From: Neptunomonas antarctica
GTDB lineage: Bacteria; Pseudomonadota; Gammaproteobacteria; Pseudomonadales; Balneatricaceae
DNA length: 64,000 nt
Direction: 5' to 3'
Assembly: GCF_001305295.1 (NCBI RefSeq)
Contig: NZ_LJSI01000053.1
Span: 913,174 to 977,173, forward strand
The stretch's first letter is position 1; each line of letters begins with the position of its first letter. A program made the position numbers and the translations under genes. This document shows, piece by piece, positions 39,310-48,642 of this stretch. Below the pieces are notes generated by a model. It was given only the letters and a program-made list of their open reading frames with translations, was not told the DNA's origin and did no database searches.

Positions 39310-40007
39310 TGGCAAAGCGACAGTTTTTTGTAACAGGAACAGATACGGATGTAGGCAAGACGATCGTTACCGCAGGCTTACTGGAAAAAGCCAATCAGTT
39401 GGGGTATCGCACGATTGGTTTAAAACCGGTAGCCGCCGGGTGTCTACACACAGAAAATGGCCTGCAGAACAGTGATGCCCTTTTGTTGCAGCAAACAGCC
39501 AGTGTTGCGCTGAGTTATAGCGAAGTAAATCCTATTGTGTTTGAAGCGGCGGTGGCACCACATATTGCGGCTGAGCAAACCGGCAAGCGTTTATCGGCGG
39601 ACAGAATAGCCGCCTTATGTCGTGGTGCAATGATGAACCCGGCCGACGTCGTACTGATCGAGGGTGCGGGTGGATGGCGTGTGCCTTTCAACAGAACCGA
39701 AACCTTTGCCGATGTGCCCAAACTGCTTAATACGCCTGTTATTCTTGTTGTCGGGATAAAGCTGGGGTGTATCAATCATGCGTTGTTAACGGCCGAAGCA
39801 ATCGTTAGAGATGGTTTGTCGATAGCAGGCTGGGTGGCCAATCGTATTGATCCTGATATGAGCTGTTCTGACGATAATGTAGCCACATTAGAGACCCTAT
39901 TACAGACTAGGTTTCGTGCACCCCTGTTAGGTGACATTCCATTTCTTCAGGCGTTAAGCCCCATAATAGTTGCTGAGTATCTGGATGTGCAGGCTCTTTT
40001 TGAATAG
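39309..40007 (+). CDS. bioD: Dethiobiotin synthetase
   Basis: A 232-residue ATP-dependent carboxylase that forms the ureido ring. The P-loop start FFVTGTDTDVGKTIV and the LIEGAGGWRVPFN motif are diagnostic. It overlaps the stop of bioC by one base and ends the bioFHCD operon. Confidence 0.95.
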   Translation: MAKRQFFVTGTDTDVGKTIVTAGLLEKANQLGYRTIGLKPVAAGCLHTENGLQNSDALLLQQTASVALSYSEVNPIVFEAAVAPHIAAEQTGKRLSADRIAALCRGAMMNPADVVLIEGAGGWRVPFNRTETFADVPKLLNTPVILVVGIKLGCINHALLTAEAIVRDGLSIAGWVANRIDPDMSCSDDNVATLETLLQTRFRAPLLGDIPFLQALSPIIVAEYLDVQALFE

Positions 40008-40175
40008 CCATGTGTGAATAACAGAGCTATTTCACTAAATGAATACCTCTGAACCAAATGCTACTTAAATTAATGGTTGCTTTAGTACTTATGCTGATCA
40101 AAAAATAGTCAAATTTAAAATTGTGGCCTATACTTACAGCACTCTGAATTTTAATTTAACGTGCAGGTGAATGCC

Positions 40176-40451
40176 ATGAACATCTCAGGGACAATGCAAT
40201 CAGGCGTTATCGGTTTAAACCGTATGCTGGATAATACCCTGAAATCACCCAGTGATCAGCTGGGTAATGGTAAACCAAGCTCATCAGAGCAGGCTTCAGG
40301 GCAGGCACTCAGTAGTACCTTAAGTAGCGCGGATAATACGGCGACGGCTAATAATAGCAACGCTGTCAACGCGAATGAACAAGCACAAGCAACCAAGGTA
40401 GTCACGGATGCTGGTGAAGTATTAGGTACGAATATAGATACGCGCGCATAG
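40176..40451 (+). CDS. Small Ser/Asn/Ala-rich hypothetical protein
   Basis: A 91-residue protein without recognisable family. After MNISGTMQSGVIGLNRMLDNTL it is low-complexity, rich in Ser, Ala, Asn, Gln, without signal peptide or membrane helix. AGGTGA 5 bases before the ATG at 40176 supports this start over the GTG at 40161. It stands just upstream of the SprA-like gene, whose product has a similar composition at its start, so the two may be functionally linked. Confidence 0.55.
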   Translation: MNISGTMQSGVIGLNRMLDNTLKSPSDQLGNGKPSSSEQASGQALSSTLSSADNTATANNSNAVNANEQAQATKVVTDAGEVLGTNIDTRA

Positions 40452-40589
40452 TTATATATAACGTTTTTCATCTTGGACTTTGTGTTTATTGTTTTGAAAG
40501 TCCCGGCAATAGTAGTCGTTAGAAGAACAAACAGTGAGCAAAGGCGGCAGATCACCAAAACAAACAGTTAACAAAGAAAGGATATCAGG

Positions 40590-41519
40590 GTGATTATTAA
40601 CAATTACTCTTCCAGTATGATCCGATCAGCGTCGCACGATTCATCTGCGGCGGTTAAGTCTATTTCGTCTAATCAATCGTCCTCAACGACCTCCTCTTCA
40701 AATACGCAGATACAAAGCGCTTCTTCTGATCCGTTACAGGGGCAAGATAAATTCTCCAAACAAGGTGCTGAGATTAGTCAGACGACAGTATCGGCCTCAG
40801 AAGCGTCCACGAATCAATCTTCAGATAAACGAGTTGAAGAAGCGAATAGACAGATTGCTCAGGATCTTTCCAGACGTGACCTAGAAGTCAAAAACCATGA
40901 ACGGATTCATGCGTCGATCGGTGGCGCGTTTGCTTCAGCTCCAAATTTTGATTATGAGCGTGGCCCGGATGGCCAGCTCTATGCTGTTGGGGGAGATGTG
41001 CGTATTGATACCTCTCCTGTATCAGATGACCCCAGAGCGACGCTGGAAAAAGCGCAAGTTATTATCCGTGCTGCGCTCTCTGTTCCTGAGCCATCAACGC
41101 AAGATCGGCGTGTTGCAGCTCAGGCACGGGTGATGGCAACGGAGGCTCAGGCCGAGATTGCTAAGCTTGAAGCACCCGTTCAGATTTCAGATCAAGACAC
41201 GCGTAGTGAGAAATCGGATAGCCAGGAAATAGATAGCCAAAAAGCAGCGTTGGCAAATGAGGCTGCCGCATTGGAAGACGAAAAAAATAAACTGCGCAGT
41301 GAAGAAACTAAAGATAAGCAATCTGAAGATCAAAAAACGTTAGCAGAACGTAACGAAGAGCAAAATGCTTCTGGTCGCGCGGTTGCATCGCTACAGGAGT
41401 TTAATAACCGACTCAATGATCTCAATAAAAAGCTCAGCGACATCAACCTTCGTTTGGTTGACGCGGGCGTTTTTCAGAAGCTTTTTCCTGAAGGCTCGAT
41501 TATTGACAAAAATATCTGA
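40590..41519 (+). CDS. SprA-like putative metalloprotease
   Basis: A 309-residue protein. Residues 1-90 are low-complexity Ser/Gln. The core has KNHERIHASIGG, an H-E-x-x-H zinc site, then ERGPDGQLYAVGGDVRIDTSPV, the signature of the putative SprA-related/CJM1_0395 metalloprotease family. The C-terminal third is charged and coiled-coil-like. No signal peptide is seen. The start is a GTG 8 bases after AAAGGA. The target is unknown. Confidence 0.78.
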   Translation: MIINNYSSSMIRSASHDSSAAVKSISSNQSSSTTSSSNTQIQSASSDPLQGQDKFSKQGAEISQTTVSASEASTNQSSDKRVEEANRQIAQDLSRRDLEVKNHERIHASIGGAFASAPNFDYERGPDGQLYAVGGDVRIDTSPVSDDPRATLEKAQVIIRAALSVPEPSTQDRRVAAQARVMATEAQAEIAKLEAPVQISDQDTRSEKSDSQEIDSQKAALANEAAALEDEKNKLRSEETKDKQSEDQKTLAERNEEQNASGRAVASLQEFNNRLNDLNKKLSDINLRLVDAGVFQKLFPEGSIIDKNI

Positions 41520-41588
41520 TGTATTAAGTGGATGATAAAGGATTCAGCATCTAATCAATATAAGCAAAGAATGCGTTAGATTTTTATA

Positions 41589-42392
41589 TCAAGCCTGTAA
41601 AAAATTGATCAGTATTTTCGTAAAGATGGCAGGCTTTTCCGCATGTGGCCAATGACCAGCGCCTTGAATTATTTTGTAGGTGGCTTTAGGGAAGAGTGCC
41701 AGAATTCCGTCGCGGTGGTCTGTCTGTATGTAGTGTGATTCCTCACCTTTGATAAACAGTGTTTTACCATTAAACGGATGTCCGGTTGGTGCTGCACTGA
41801 TGTCGTCATAGTGTTTATCTAAAACCGGCAGGTTCATGCGCCATTGGAATTGTTTGTTCTCATCGCGGTAAAGGTTTTTCAGTAAAAAAGCTCTGATACC
41901 TGGTTCAGGGATATAAGCACCGAGTTGTTTGTCGGCATCTGTACGCGATTTTATGTGCGCCAGATCAATCGAAAAAAGTCCCTTCAATACATCCTTATGA
42001 TGATGTTCGTATGCAACAGGAGAGATATCAACAACAATGAGTTTATTTAGGCGCTCGGGATGCGTCAGTGCTAGTTGCATGGCAACTTTTCCGCCCATGG
42101 AATGCCCCATCAGATTTACTTTATCCAATCCTAAATCATCTAGCAGGTTAATGATGTCGTCGACCATGAGGGCATAATTCATGTCGTCGGTGTGTGGACT
42201 GCGGCCATGATTTCTCAGATCAACGGCGATCACCTGAAAATGTTCAGAAAGCGCTTTAATCTGGCTGCCCCAGTTTTCCAGCGTGCCGAATAAGCCGTGC
42301 AAAATAACTAAAGGAGCTCCGTTGCCATGGAGTTGATAGTTAAGAAGAGAGTTATGAGGGGAGTTAAGTTGCATGGTTTGTATTGGCTTCAT
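41589..42392 (-). CDS. Alpha/beta hydrolase (YbfF-like esterase)
   Basis: A 267-residue hydrolase. LVILHGLFGTLENWG gives the oxyanion region, NLMGHSMGGKVAM the nucleophile elbow (GHSMGG) and GAGHWPHAEKP the catalytic His. It resembles YbfF/BioH-like esterases of broad acyl substrate range. The ATG at 42392 is used; the longer frame to 42428 runs into the fklB terminator. Confidence 0.87.
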   Translation of the reverse strand: MKPIQTMQLNSPHNSLLNYQLHGNGAPLVILHGLFGTLENWGSQIKALSEHFQVIAVDLRNHGRSPHTDDMNYALMVDDIINLLDDLGLDKVNLMGHSMGGKVAMQLALTHPERLNKLIVVDISPVAYEHHHKDVLKGLFSIDLAHIKSRTDADKQLGAYIPEPGIRAFLLKNLYRDENKQFQWRMNLPVLDKHYDDISAAPTGHPFNGKTLFIKGEESHYIQTDHRDGILALFPKATYKIIQGAGHWPHAEKPAIFTKILINFLQA

Positions 42393-42410
42393 TAAAGGTC
42401 CCGGCAATAT

Positions 42411-42438
42411 AAAACCGGGCAAAAGCATTGCCCGGTTT
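42411..42438 (-). terminator. Rho-independent terminator after fklB
   Basis: On the minus strand AAACCGGGCAA and TTGCCCGGTTT pair with a short loop and continue into TTTT. It follows the fklB stop by 12 bases. Confidence 0.85.
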
Positions 42439-42449
42439 GTATTACGACA

Positions 42450-43076
42450 TTAGAGAATGTCGAGCAGTTCTATATCAAATATCAGTGTTGCAAAAGGTGG
42501 GATTCCACCAGGTGAACCCTGTTCACCATAAGCAAGAGAGTAAGGAACCGTTAAGCGCCATTTTGCGCCAGTGTTCATCAATTGAAGAGCTTCAGTCCAG
42601 CCTGCGATTACGCCGCCTACAGGAAATTCAGTTGGCTGACCGCGATCATAAGAGCTATCAAAAACTTTGCCATCTGGGAATGTGCCATGGTAATGCGTAC
42701 GTACGGTTGAATCCGCTGTTGGCTTTTCGCTTGCAGCGTCACCTGCTTCAATGACTTCGTACTGCAGACCTGATTCAAGAACGACAACGCCTTCACGTGC
42801 AGCATTTTCTGCCAGAAAAGCGGCGCCCGCCTCGTTAGCTTCTTTGGCTTGCGCTTCGTGAATTTCTTTCATACGACGGTTCAGTTCGTTAAAAGCTGTC
42901 TGGATCTCAGCCACAGGCACTGCAAGTTCTTTGCCCAGGTAAGAATCTTTGATACCCGCTGCAACCGCATCAAGATCAATGCCTTCAAAGCCGTTTTGAG
43001 CCAGTTGGTCGCCCATTTGACGGCCAACACCATAGCTTGCATGTTGTTCTAGTGTTTCAAATTTTAGTTCAGACAT
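42450..43076 (-). CDS. fklB: FKBP-type peptidyl-prolyl isomerase FklB
   Basis: A 208-residue isomerase. The N-terminal helical dimerisation domain (ASYGVGRQMGDQLAQNGFEG) is followed by the FKBP domain: VRTHYHGTFPDGKVFDSSYDRGQP, FPVGGVIAGWTEALQLM, YGEQGSPGGIPPFATLIFDIELL. It lacks an obvious signal peptide, so it is cytoplasmic like E. coli FklB. The ATG at 43076 is used rather than a TTG five codons upstream. Confidence 0.93.
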   Translation of the reverse strand: MSELKFETLEQHASYGVGRQMGDQLAQNGFEGIDLDAVAAGIKDSYLGKELAVPVAEIQTAFNELNRRMKEIHEAQAKEANEAGAAFLAENAAREGVVVLESGLQYEVIEAGDAASEKPTADSTVRTHYHGTFPDGKVFDSSYDRGQPTEFPVGGVIAGWTEALQLMNTGAKWRLTVPYSLAYGEQGSPGGIPPFATLIFDIELLDIL

Positions 43077-43120
43077 TGTTTTTTCTACCAATAAAAATGA
43101 AAAGGGATGCTAACACGTTT

Positions 43121-43963
43121 TTATGGGGCTTTTTTAGAGATAAACAAGAGCGGATCAACACGCGTATTGTTTAAACTCACGCTCCAGTGCAGGTGAGGCC
43201 CCGTCACACGGCCGGTTTTGCCTATCTTGCCGATGATGTCACCGGTTTTAAGGATGTCACCTTTTTTTACATCAATCACACTCATATGGCAGTACATGGT
43301 TGTTAAGCCGTTACCATGATCTAAAATTACAGTGTTGCCATTAAAAAAGTAGTTGCCAACAGCGACGACGCTGGAATTGGCGGGAGCCCAGATGGGATCG
43401 CTCATTGGCGCTGCTATGTCCAGACCGCTGTGGGGGTTACGTGGTTGTTTGTTGAAAAAGCGTTTTAATCCAAAGGGACTGCTAAAAGGCCCCTTTGCCG
43501 GCAGAATAAATTCCGTGATCGTCTGCTCAGGCGTGGTCCATAGTGTAAAAGCGGTTTTCATTTCTGCTGATTCACGTCTCCAGCGTGCCACTTGCTCGGG
43601 ATCTGGATTAACATGCTTTTTATTTTTAATAGTCAGATACTGCGCTTTATATTCCTTGTCCTTAATCGTAAAAGGAAAGGAGATGCCATTGGCGACTAAA
43701 AGCTGCTCTTTGCCGGGGTCGGCTTTTAACGGAATGCCAATCACCGCCAGCCACTTGGCTTTGTCCGCATAAGGCGTCTCTAAACTGGAAACGACCATAA
43801 CCCGGTTGCTTCGGTACCAGGCGTTAGGTAAGCGTTCTTTGTCTATTCCTTGTAATGGCAAGATGACAACCCCGCCAGGGGTGTCGGATGCCTCGGGTAA
43901 GGTGAGTGCGTAACTGTTTAACGAGGCTAAAAGGCCGATAAATAGTATGAAGAATCTAATCAT
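43121..43963 (-). CDS. M23-family metallopeptidase (LytM domain)
   Basis: A 280-residue exported protein with a signal peptide (MIRFFILFIGLLASLNSYA). The LytM domain holds HSGLDIAAP and HLHWSV, with H-x(n)-D and H-x-H zinc ligands complete, so it is probably a true peptidoglycan endopeptidase rather than a degenerate activator. It overlaps the 3' end of xseA by 8 bases (ATGATTAG), a common gammaproteobacterial pairing. Confidence 0.9.
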   Translation of the reverse strand: MIRFFILFIGLLASLNSYALTLPEASDTPGGVVILPLQGIDKERLPNAWYRSNRVMVVSSLETPYADKAKWLAVIGIPLKADPGKEQLLVANGISFPFTIKDKEYKAQYLTIKNKKHVNPDPEQVARWRRESAEMKTAFTLWTTPEQTITEFILPAKGPFSSPFGLKRFFNKQPRNPHSGLDIAAPMSDPIWAPANSSVVAVGNYFFNGNTVILDHGNGLTTMYCHMSVIDVKKGDILKTGDIIGKIGKTGRVTGPHLHWSVSLNNTRVDPLLFISKKAP

Positions 43964-45347
43964 GAGTGTTCTCGAAGTCGTTAGCTGTATTGTCTGAGTT
44001 GTTATCGATATAAATAGTCTCAACGCGACTGCTGAATGATCCTTGGTGTAGCCGGTTGATCAGTACATCGCCTGTTTTGACTTGCTGCGCTTGTGTAACC
44101 ACTTTACCTTTATTGTCTTGAATGATGGCATAACCACGCTCCAGCGTTGCTAGCGGGCTTATGGCGTTAAGACGTGTTGCCAGCTGACCTAATGCATAGC
44201 GCTTTTGATCACGATGTTTATAAAATTGATGCGTTAAGCGCTCTTCATTCCTGACCAGCCGCAGACTAATTTGTTCAATCTGTCGACGCGGATGAAACTG
44301 TATGAGTTGCTGTTCAAGTAAGGAACTCTGGTGTTTTGCTTTTACAAGCCGGTGGTTGATGGTGGCCAGTAAACGCTGTTCAAGATTGCTTAGTCGTGCT
44401 TTCTGCTCTCTGATGCGATCACCGGGATGACGCAGACGCTGGCGAAGGTGCAACACCCGCTGACGGTGTCGGGTAAGGGTTTCTTTGAGCTGTCTATCCA
44501 GACGATTCGCTTGGCGATCCAGTAATATGCGCAATGCATCCTGATCGGGGCTGATTAGCTCTGCGGCGGCAGAAGGGGTTGGTGCGCGAAGATCCGCTAC
44601 CAGATCTGAGATGGAATAATCCACTTCATGGCCAACAGCACTAATGATCGGTAGTGTGCAGGCAAATAAAGCGCGCGCCAGCTTTTCATCGTTAAACGGC
44701 CATAGATCCTCTAGCGAGCCGCCGCCGCGGCCAATAATAATCAGGTCTGCTTGCTTATGGCGTTGGGCAGCCTCTAGGGCGCTAATTAATTGGGTTGCCG
44801 CACCGGCTCCCTGAACTGCAGAAGGATAAACCGTCACAGGAAGGCTCGGGAAGCGGCGCTTTAAGACGGAGAGTATGTCGTGAATGGCCGCCCCTGTTGG
44901 AGAGGTGATAACACCAAGGTGCTTGGGATGGGCGGGTATTGATTTTTTATGCGCGTTGGCAAAGAGACCTTCTTTGGCCAGTGATGTTTTGAGCGCTTCA
45001 AAAGCCTGCTGCAGCTGACCCTCACCATCGGATTCCAGCATCTCGCCGATAAGTTGATAGTCACCACGCCCTTCATAAAGGCTGACTTTAGCGGTAAGCA
45101 CGACCTGATCTCCATCTTTAGGTGAAAACCTGACGCGTAGATTGCGGTTGCGAAACAGGGCGCATTTAACCTGAGCCTTGCCGTCCTTCAGTGTGAAATA
45201 CCAGTGGCCGGAAGCAGGTTTGGAGAAATTTGAAATTTCGCCCTGTACCCTTACTTGTAAAAAAGACGATTCCAGAAGCGATTTAACCTGGCGGTTAAGC
45301 TCTGAGACAGTAAAAGCATGACGGTTATGATCTGAGTATGAATGCAT
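43956..45347 (-). CDS. xseA: Exodeoxyribonuclease VII large subunit
   Basis: A 463-residue subunit of the single-strand-specific exonuclease. The N-terminal OB domain has VRVQGEISNFSKPASGHWYFTLKD and the catalytic part holds LGVITSPTGAAIHDIL, RGGGSLEDLWPFNDE and SAVGHEVDYSISDLVAD. Long coiled coils follow. Its first 28 codons and upstream region occur again at 48643-48765 beyond a 3.3-kb insertion. Confidence 0.96.
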   Translation of the reverse strand: MHSYSDHNRHAFTVSELNRQVKSLLESSFLQVRVQGEISNFSKPASGHWYFTLKDGKAQVKCALFRNRNLRVRFSPKDGDQVVLTAKVSLYEGRGDYQLIGEMLESDGEGQLQQAFEALKTSLAKEGLFANAHKKSIPAHPKHLGVITSPTGAAIHDILSVLKRRFPSLPVTVYPSAVQGAGAATQLISALEAAQRHKQADLIIIGRGGGSLEDLWPFNDEKLARALFACTLPIISAVGHEVDYSISDLVADLRAPTPSAAAELISPDQDALRILLDRQANRLDRQLKETLTRHRQRVLHLRQRLRHPGDRIREQKARLSNLEQRLLATINHRLVKAKHQSSLLEQQLIQFHPRRQIEQISLRLVRNEERLTHQFYKHRDQKRYALGQLATRLNAISPLATLERGYAIIQDNKGKVVTQAQQVKTGDVLINRLHQGSFSSRVETIYIDNNSDNTANDFENTHD

Positions 45348-45386
45348 GGCGTTATATTAATCGATTCTTTGCAGGATAGTCATTAT
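45264..45386. repeat. Direct repeat (copy A): 5' end of xseA and its upstream region
   Basis: 123 bases repeated at 48643-48765 without any indel (constant offset 3379). Over the 84 coding bases there are 3 differences; over the non-coding remainder about 10. It marks the left boundary of an inserted segment. Confidence 0.93.
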
Positions 45387-45536
45387 GTTAGAACAGCAAA
45401 GAGCTAAACTCGATTCCTCTATAGAGCGAATATTGTCAGCCTACTCTCAAATTCAGGCTTGTTAGTACAGTAGGTCAACCTCAATCGATCACTAATAAAA
45501 CTCTACTGTAATCTGAACTACCGGGATGTTAGTTTA

Positions 45537-46571
45537 TTAACGGTATGCTCGGGCCGTATCCCTCAGTTCGATTAATGCTGCTTCTGCATCTATCCCACGA
45601 TCTTTAACCGAGTCTATCCACTCCTTATCCATCCCTTTGGTGAGGCGAACAAACTCACGATAAATCGGGTCACTTTTTTTTACGTAATTTATCACAGCAC
45701 CAGTACTCAGAGCAGTTTGATACCCTTCCTGATCAGCTTTTTCCCACGTGTAACCAGCTAAAGCAGAAAGTTTTTCGCCAGAAATTTTTAAAATAGCCAC
45801 TCGATCCCTCTGACTCAGGGACGCTAAAAAATCAGGGTTAATGAACATACTGAAACTACCTAAATACATTCCTCCTTCTAAAGCAATAATATGCTTAGCC
45901 AACTCATTTAAGCGTAAACTTTTTTGTACTGAAAACGGAATGAAAGCACCATCAATTAACCCTTGTCCCATCATCTCATATATATTATCAGCGGGTGCTG
46001 AAACAGAAGTCACTTGCATTCGCTTTGCAAGATATCCCTGCACTCCTCCTCCGATTCGAATTTTTTTATCTTTGAGTTCAGCTAGTGAGGCGATAGGTTC
46101 AACAGTATGTATTTGGGCGGGCCCATGTGTAAAAAGTGCGACTAACACTAGGCCATTATGCTCATCAGCTTTGGATAGGTATTTTTGATGAATGCGCCAA
46201 TAAGATACCGAGGCGGCTTCAGCATCTGCACCTAGCATGGGTAATTCGACAATTGATGTAAGTTTAAAGCGCCCGGGAACATAGCCATGAAAGCTCCAGC
46301 TCGCATCAACTACACCATCTTCAACCAGATCAAACATAGATTTCGGATGCCCCAAACCATATTCAAGCTTAATTTTTACACGTCCTTCAGTCGCTGCTTC
46401 AATCCAACTTCCATAAGTGGGCCAAACTATACTGTTTTGCAAGTGTGAGGGGGGGAGCCAGCTAGCGACATGCATGATTGTTTCCGTCTCTGCTAGCACC
46501 GAGCGAGACGAGGGGAGGGCAGCCGAAGCAATAAAGATTAGCTTTACTATTAAACGTAAACGCACTATCAA
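45537..46571 (-). CDS. TRAP transporter solute-binding protein (DctP family)
   Basis: A 344-residue periplasmic binding protein with signal peptide ending VLAE. The DctP pattern is seen in ASWLPPSHLQNSIVWP at the start, MFDLVEDGVVDASW and LAELKDKKIRIGGG, with the conserved carboxylate-binding Arg in the last. TRAP systems import organic acids. The membrane subunits DctQ and DctM are not adjacent, so the protein must partner with a transporter elsewhere or sense ligand. It is downstream of the MBL-fold gene on the same strand (198-base gap). Confidence 0.85.
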   Translation of the reverse strand: MIVRLRLIVKLIFIASAALPSSRSVLAETETIMHVASWLPPSHLQNSIVWPTYGSWIEAATEGRVKIKLEYGLGHPKSMFDLVEDGVVDASWSFHGYVPGRFKLTSIVELPMLGADAEAASVSYWRIHQKYLSKADEHNGLVLVALFTHGPAQIHTVEPIASLAELKDKKIRIGGGVQGYLAKRMQVTSVSAPADNIYEMMGQGLIDGAFIPFSVQKSLRLNELAKHIIALEGGMYLGSFSMFINPDFLASLSQRDRVAILKISGEKLSALAGYTWEKADQEGYQTALSTGAVINYVKKSDPIYREFVRLTKGMDKEWIDSVKDRGIDAEAALIELRDTARAYR

Positions 46572-46769
46572 AGCCTGCTGGTTACTATGGATTAAAATGA
46601 GACGGGGTGTTAATCATTATAATCAACTGTATTAGATTGCAGGTTGCAACGTGAATAAACAACAGGCTGAGAAGAGTCGTCATTTTGAATATTGAAATTT
46701 AGCTACTAAGTCACTGATGTTTTTTGAGTGCAAACACCAGTGATTATCCCTTAATAAATTAACTCAGGA

Positions 46770-47720
46770 TCAATCTATTTCAAGCAGATCTTTACCAACA
46801 ACAACCTCACCCTGATAGTGCTTTCTAATACCTTTTATCCATAACTCAGGATTATCAAATGCAGGTAAGCCAGTGGGGACGAAATGATTTAACACGAGTT
46901 TCTTAACTCCCGCCGCCGCCGCGACCTCTCCTACTTCTTCCGTTGGTGTATGAGCTTCGATAATATGTCGTTTAAGAGCATCGTTACCTGGATCTATACG
47001 GTTAACAATCGCCTCTACACCATGAATGCTAACAACTTCATGAACTAATACATCAGCGCCTTTTGCTGTTTTTATAAGATTATCACTGCGAGCCGTATCT
47101 CCTGAAAATACAATGGAGCGATCCGGGGTGTCGAAACGGAAACCATAAGATGGTTTTGCTGCACCATGAGGAACTTCAAATGCAGTTACAGTGATGTTTT
47201 CATCCTTGTATATAACACCATCTCCTTCAATATTATTGGCACGCACGAGGCTCTGTAATGGAACTCGGTTTTCATCTCTTATTCTCAATTTTATTTCCCA
47301 ATCCATATACTCCATATATGCATTCGTCATTTTTTTAAGTGGTGGAGGCCCAAAAGTATCAACGGGTGTTTTTAAACCACTCAACCATGCACGTAATAAC
47401 AAAGTACCATAGTCGGCATTATGGTCTGTATGATTATGTGTAATGAAAACTGCACGTAGTTTCTTTGCCGAAATACCTGCTAAAGCCATTTGCCGTGCAA
47501 CTCCGTTCCCTGCATCAACAATATACACGCTGCCATTAACAATAACGGCATTTGCAGGTTGCGCTCTCGCTTTCTTAATTGACGGCCCTCCTGCGGTACC
47601 AAGCAGAACCAAACGAGTTCCAGAATTTTCTTCTGCCTTTATTTGACTACTTATTAACCCGAAGGAGAGCAATGCTATAAGTATCAGCCAGGTTTGATTT
47701 TGCTTAAATATACTATTCAT
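46770..47720 (-). CDS. Exported metallo-beta-lactamase-fold hydrolase
   Basis: A 316-residue protein with signal peptide. The zinc motif THNHTDHN (H-x-H-x-D-H) lies near residue 96, with later His/Asp ligands in EVPHGA, FSGDTARS and NHFVPTG. It resembles the RNase Z/arylsulfatase-like branch of the MBL fold; some are annotated as arylsulfatase. The substrate is unknown. The ATG at 47720 has AAGGTA upstream; the longer frame to 47822 runs through the palindromic operator. It is divergent from the IclR gene. Confidence 0.83.
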   Translation of the reverse strand: MNSIFKQNQTWLILIALLSFGLISSQIKAEENSGTRLVLLGTAGGPSIKKARAQPANAVIVNGSVYIVDAGNGVARQMALAGISAKKLRAVFITHNHTDHNADYGTLLLRAWLSGLKTPVDTFGPPPLKKMTNAYMEYMDWEIKLRIRDENRVPLQSLVRANNIEGDGVIYKDENITVTAFEVPHGAAKPSYGFRFDTPDRSIVFSGDTARSDNLIKTAKGADVLVHEVVSIHGVEAIVNRIDPGNDALKRHIIEAHTPTEEVGEVAAAAGVKKLVLNHFVPTGLPAFDNPELWIKGIRKHYQGEVVVGKDLLEID

Positions 47721-47791
47721 TTTTTGTACCTTATTATTATTAATTTCATCTTGAGACAACCTTTGTAAGGCTATTAAAAAAAAATCAGTTA

Positions 47792-47832
47792 AAATACTCC
47801 CTTGTTTCACTAGGTGAAACAAGGGAGTATTT
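47792..47832. promoter_or_regulatory. Perfect 41-bp palindrome, probable IclR-type operator
   Basis: Two 19-base arms (AAATACTCCCTTGTTTCAC and its exact complement) flank a 3-base centre TAG. It lies between the divergent hydrolase and iclR-type genes, 18 bases before the regulator's ATG. IclR-family proteins bind palindromes in such intergenic regions. The regulator is the likely ligand; this is inference. Confidence 0.8.
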
Positions 47833-47849
47833 AAAAAAATTACAGGTAT

Positions 47850-48641
47850 ATGAATTTGAGTGAAGTTAAAAAAATACGAGCACTTGCTCGTGGGCTGCAG
47901 GTAGTCGAATTTTTAGGTAAAAGATCTAAAACATCACTAAATGAACTACATTTGGCGACTAAGTTACCAAAAGCCACTTTATTAAGGATTTTATCAACCT
48001 TTGAGGATCACGGCTGGGTATATAGAGGATTGGGAGATAACCATTATAGAATGAGTGTGAATGGACCAAGATTTGACACAAATAACGGGGAAGAAAATGA
48101 GCTGATCGAACTTTCAAGCTCGATCTTAATCGAGTTATGTAACAACGTGGGATGGCCTTCTGATCTTGCTATTAGAAATCTTACAAAAATGAAAATTATT
48201 GATTCGACGCGCCGTCAGAGCTTACTAACAATTAATAAAGATGTAGTGGGTTTTTGCCCACACATGCTTTGGTCTGCTCTAGGTCGAGCTTATCTCGCTT
48301 TCTGTCCTCACTCTGAGCGAGAAGAAATTATTATCTCCTTGAAAACGTCGGAAGAGCGTTTTGATCAGGTATCTTTAGACGGTCCTTGGGTAGAAAAGCT
48401 ACTCAATGAAACAAGAGTTCGTGGGTATGCAACACGTGAAACAGGGTATTGGGGGCATATTGTCGATTACCCTAGTAATGTGGACGCCATCGCGGTTCCC
48501 GTAATAAAAAATAACAAGCTAATTTGTTGTATTAGTATCGCTTGGGCTTCAGGTGAAGTTACAAAAAATCAAATAGAAACAGAGTTTTTTCCCGCGCTCA
48601 AAGCCGCTTCTGACCAGTTAGTTGGAAAAATCACCTATTAA
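47850..48641 (+). CDS. IclR-family transcriptional regulator
   Basis: A 263-residue regulator. The winged helix-turn-helix is at the N terminus (RALARGLQVVEFLGKRSKTSLNELHLATKLPKATLLRIL), followed by an IclR effector-binding GAF-like domain (SALGRAYLAFCP, VRGYATRETG, VDAIAVPV). It probably controls the divergent MBL and TRAP genes in response to an aromatic or organic acid. It starts 18 bases after a perfect palindrome. Confidence 0.92.
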   Translation: MNLSEVKKIRALARGLQVVEFLGKRSKTSLNELHLATKLPKATLLRILSTFEDHGWVYRGLGDNHYRMSVNGPRFDTNNGEENELIELSSSILIELCNNVGWPSDLAIRNLTKMKIIDSTRRQSLLTINKDVVGFCPHMLWSALGRAYLAFCPHSEREEIIISLKTSEERFDQVSLDGPWVEKLLNETRVRGYATRETGYWGHIVDYPSNVDAIAVPVIKNNKLICCISIAWASGEVTKNQIETEFFPALKAASDQLVGKITY

Positions 48642-48642
48642 T

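Larger units (their letters stand above)
45387..48642. mobile_element. Inserted 3.3-kb segment between xseA and guaB
   Basis: The segment carries three genes (TRAP solute-binding protein, MBL-fold hydrolase, IclR regulator) and is bracketed by the 123-base direct repeat of the xseA 5' end. It looks AT-richer than its neighbours. No transposase or integrase is present. xseA next to guaB is the common ancestral order, so the segment is an insertion, probably by homologous recombination with foreign DNA. That is inference. Confidence 0.7.
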
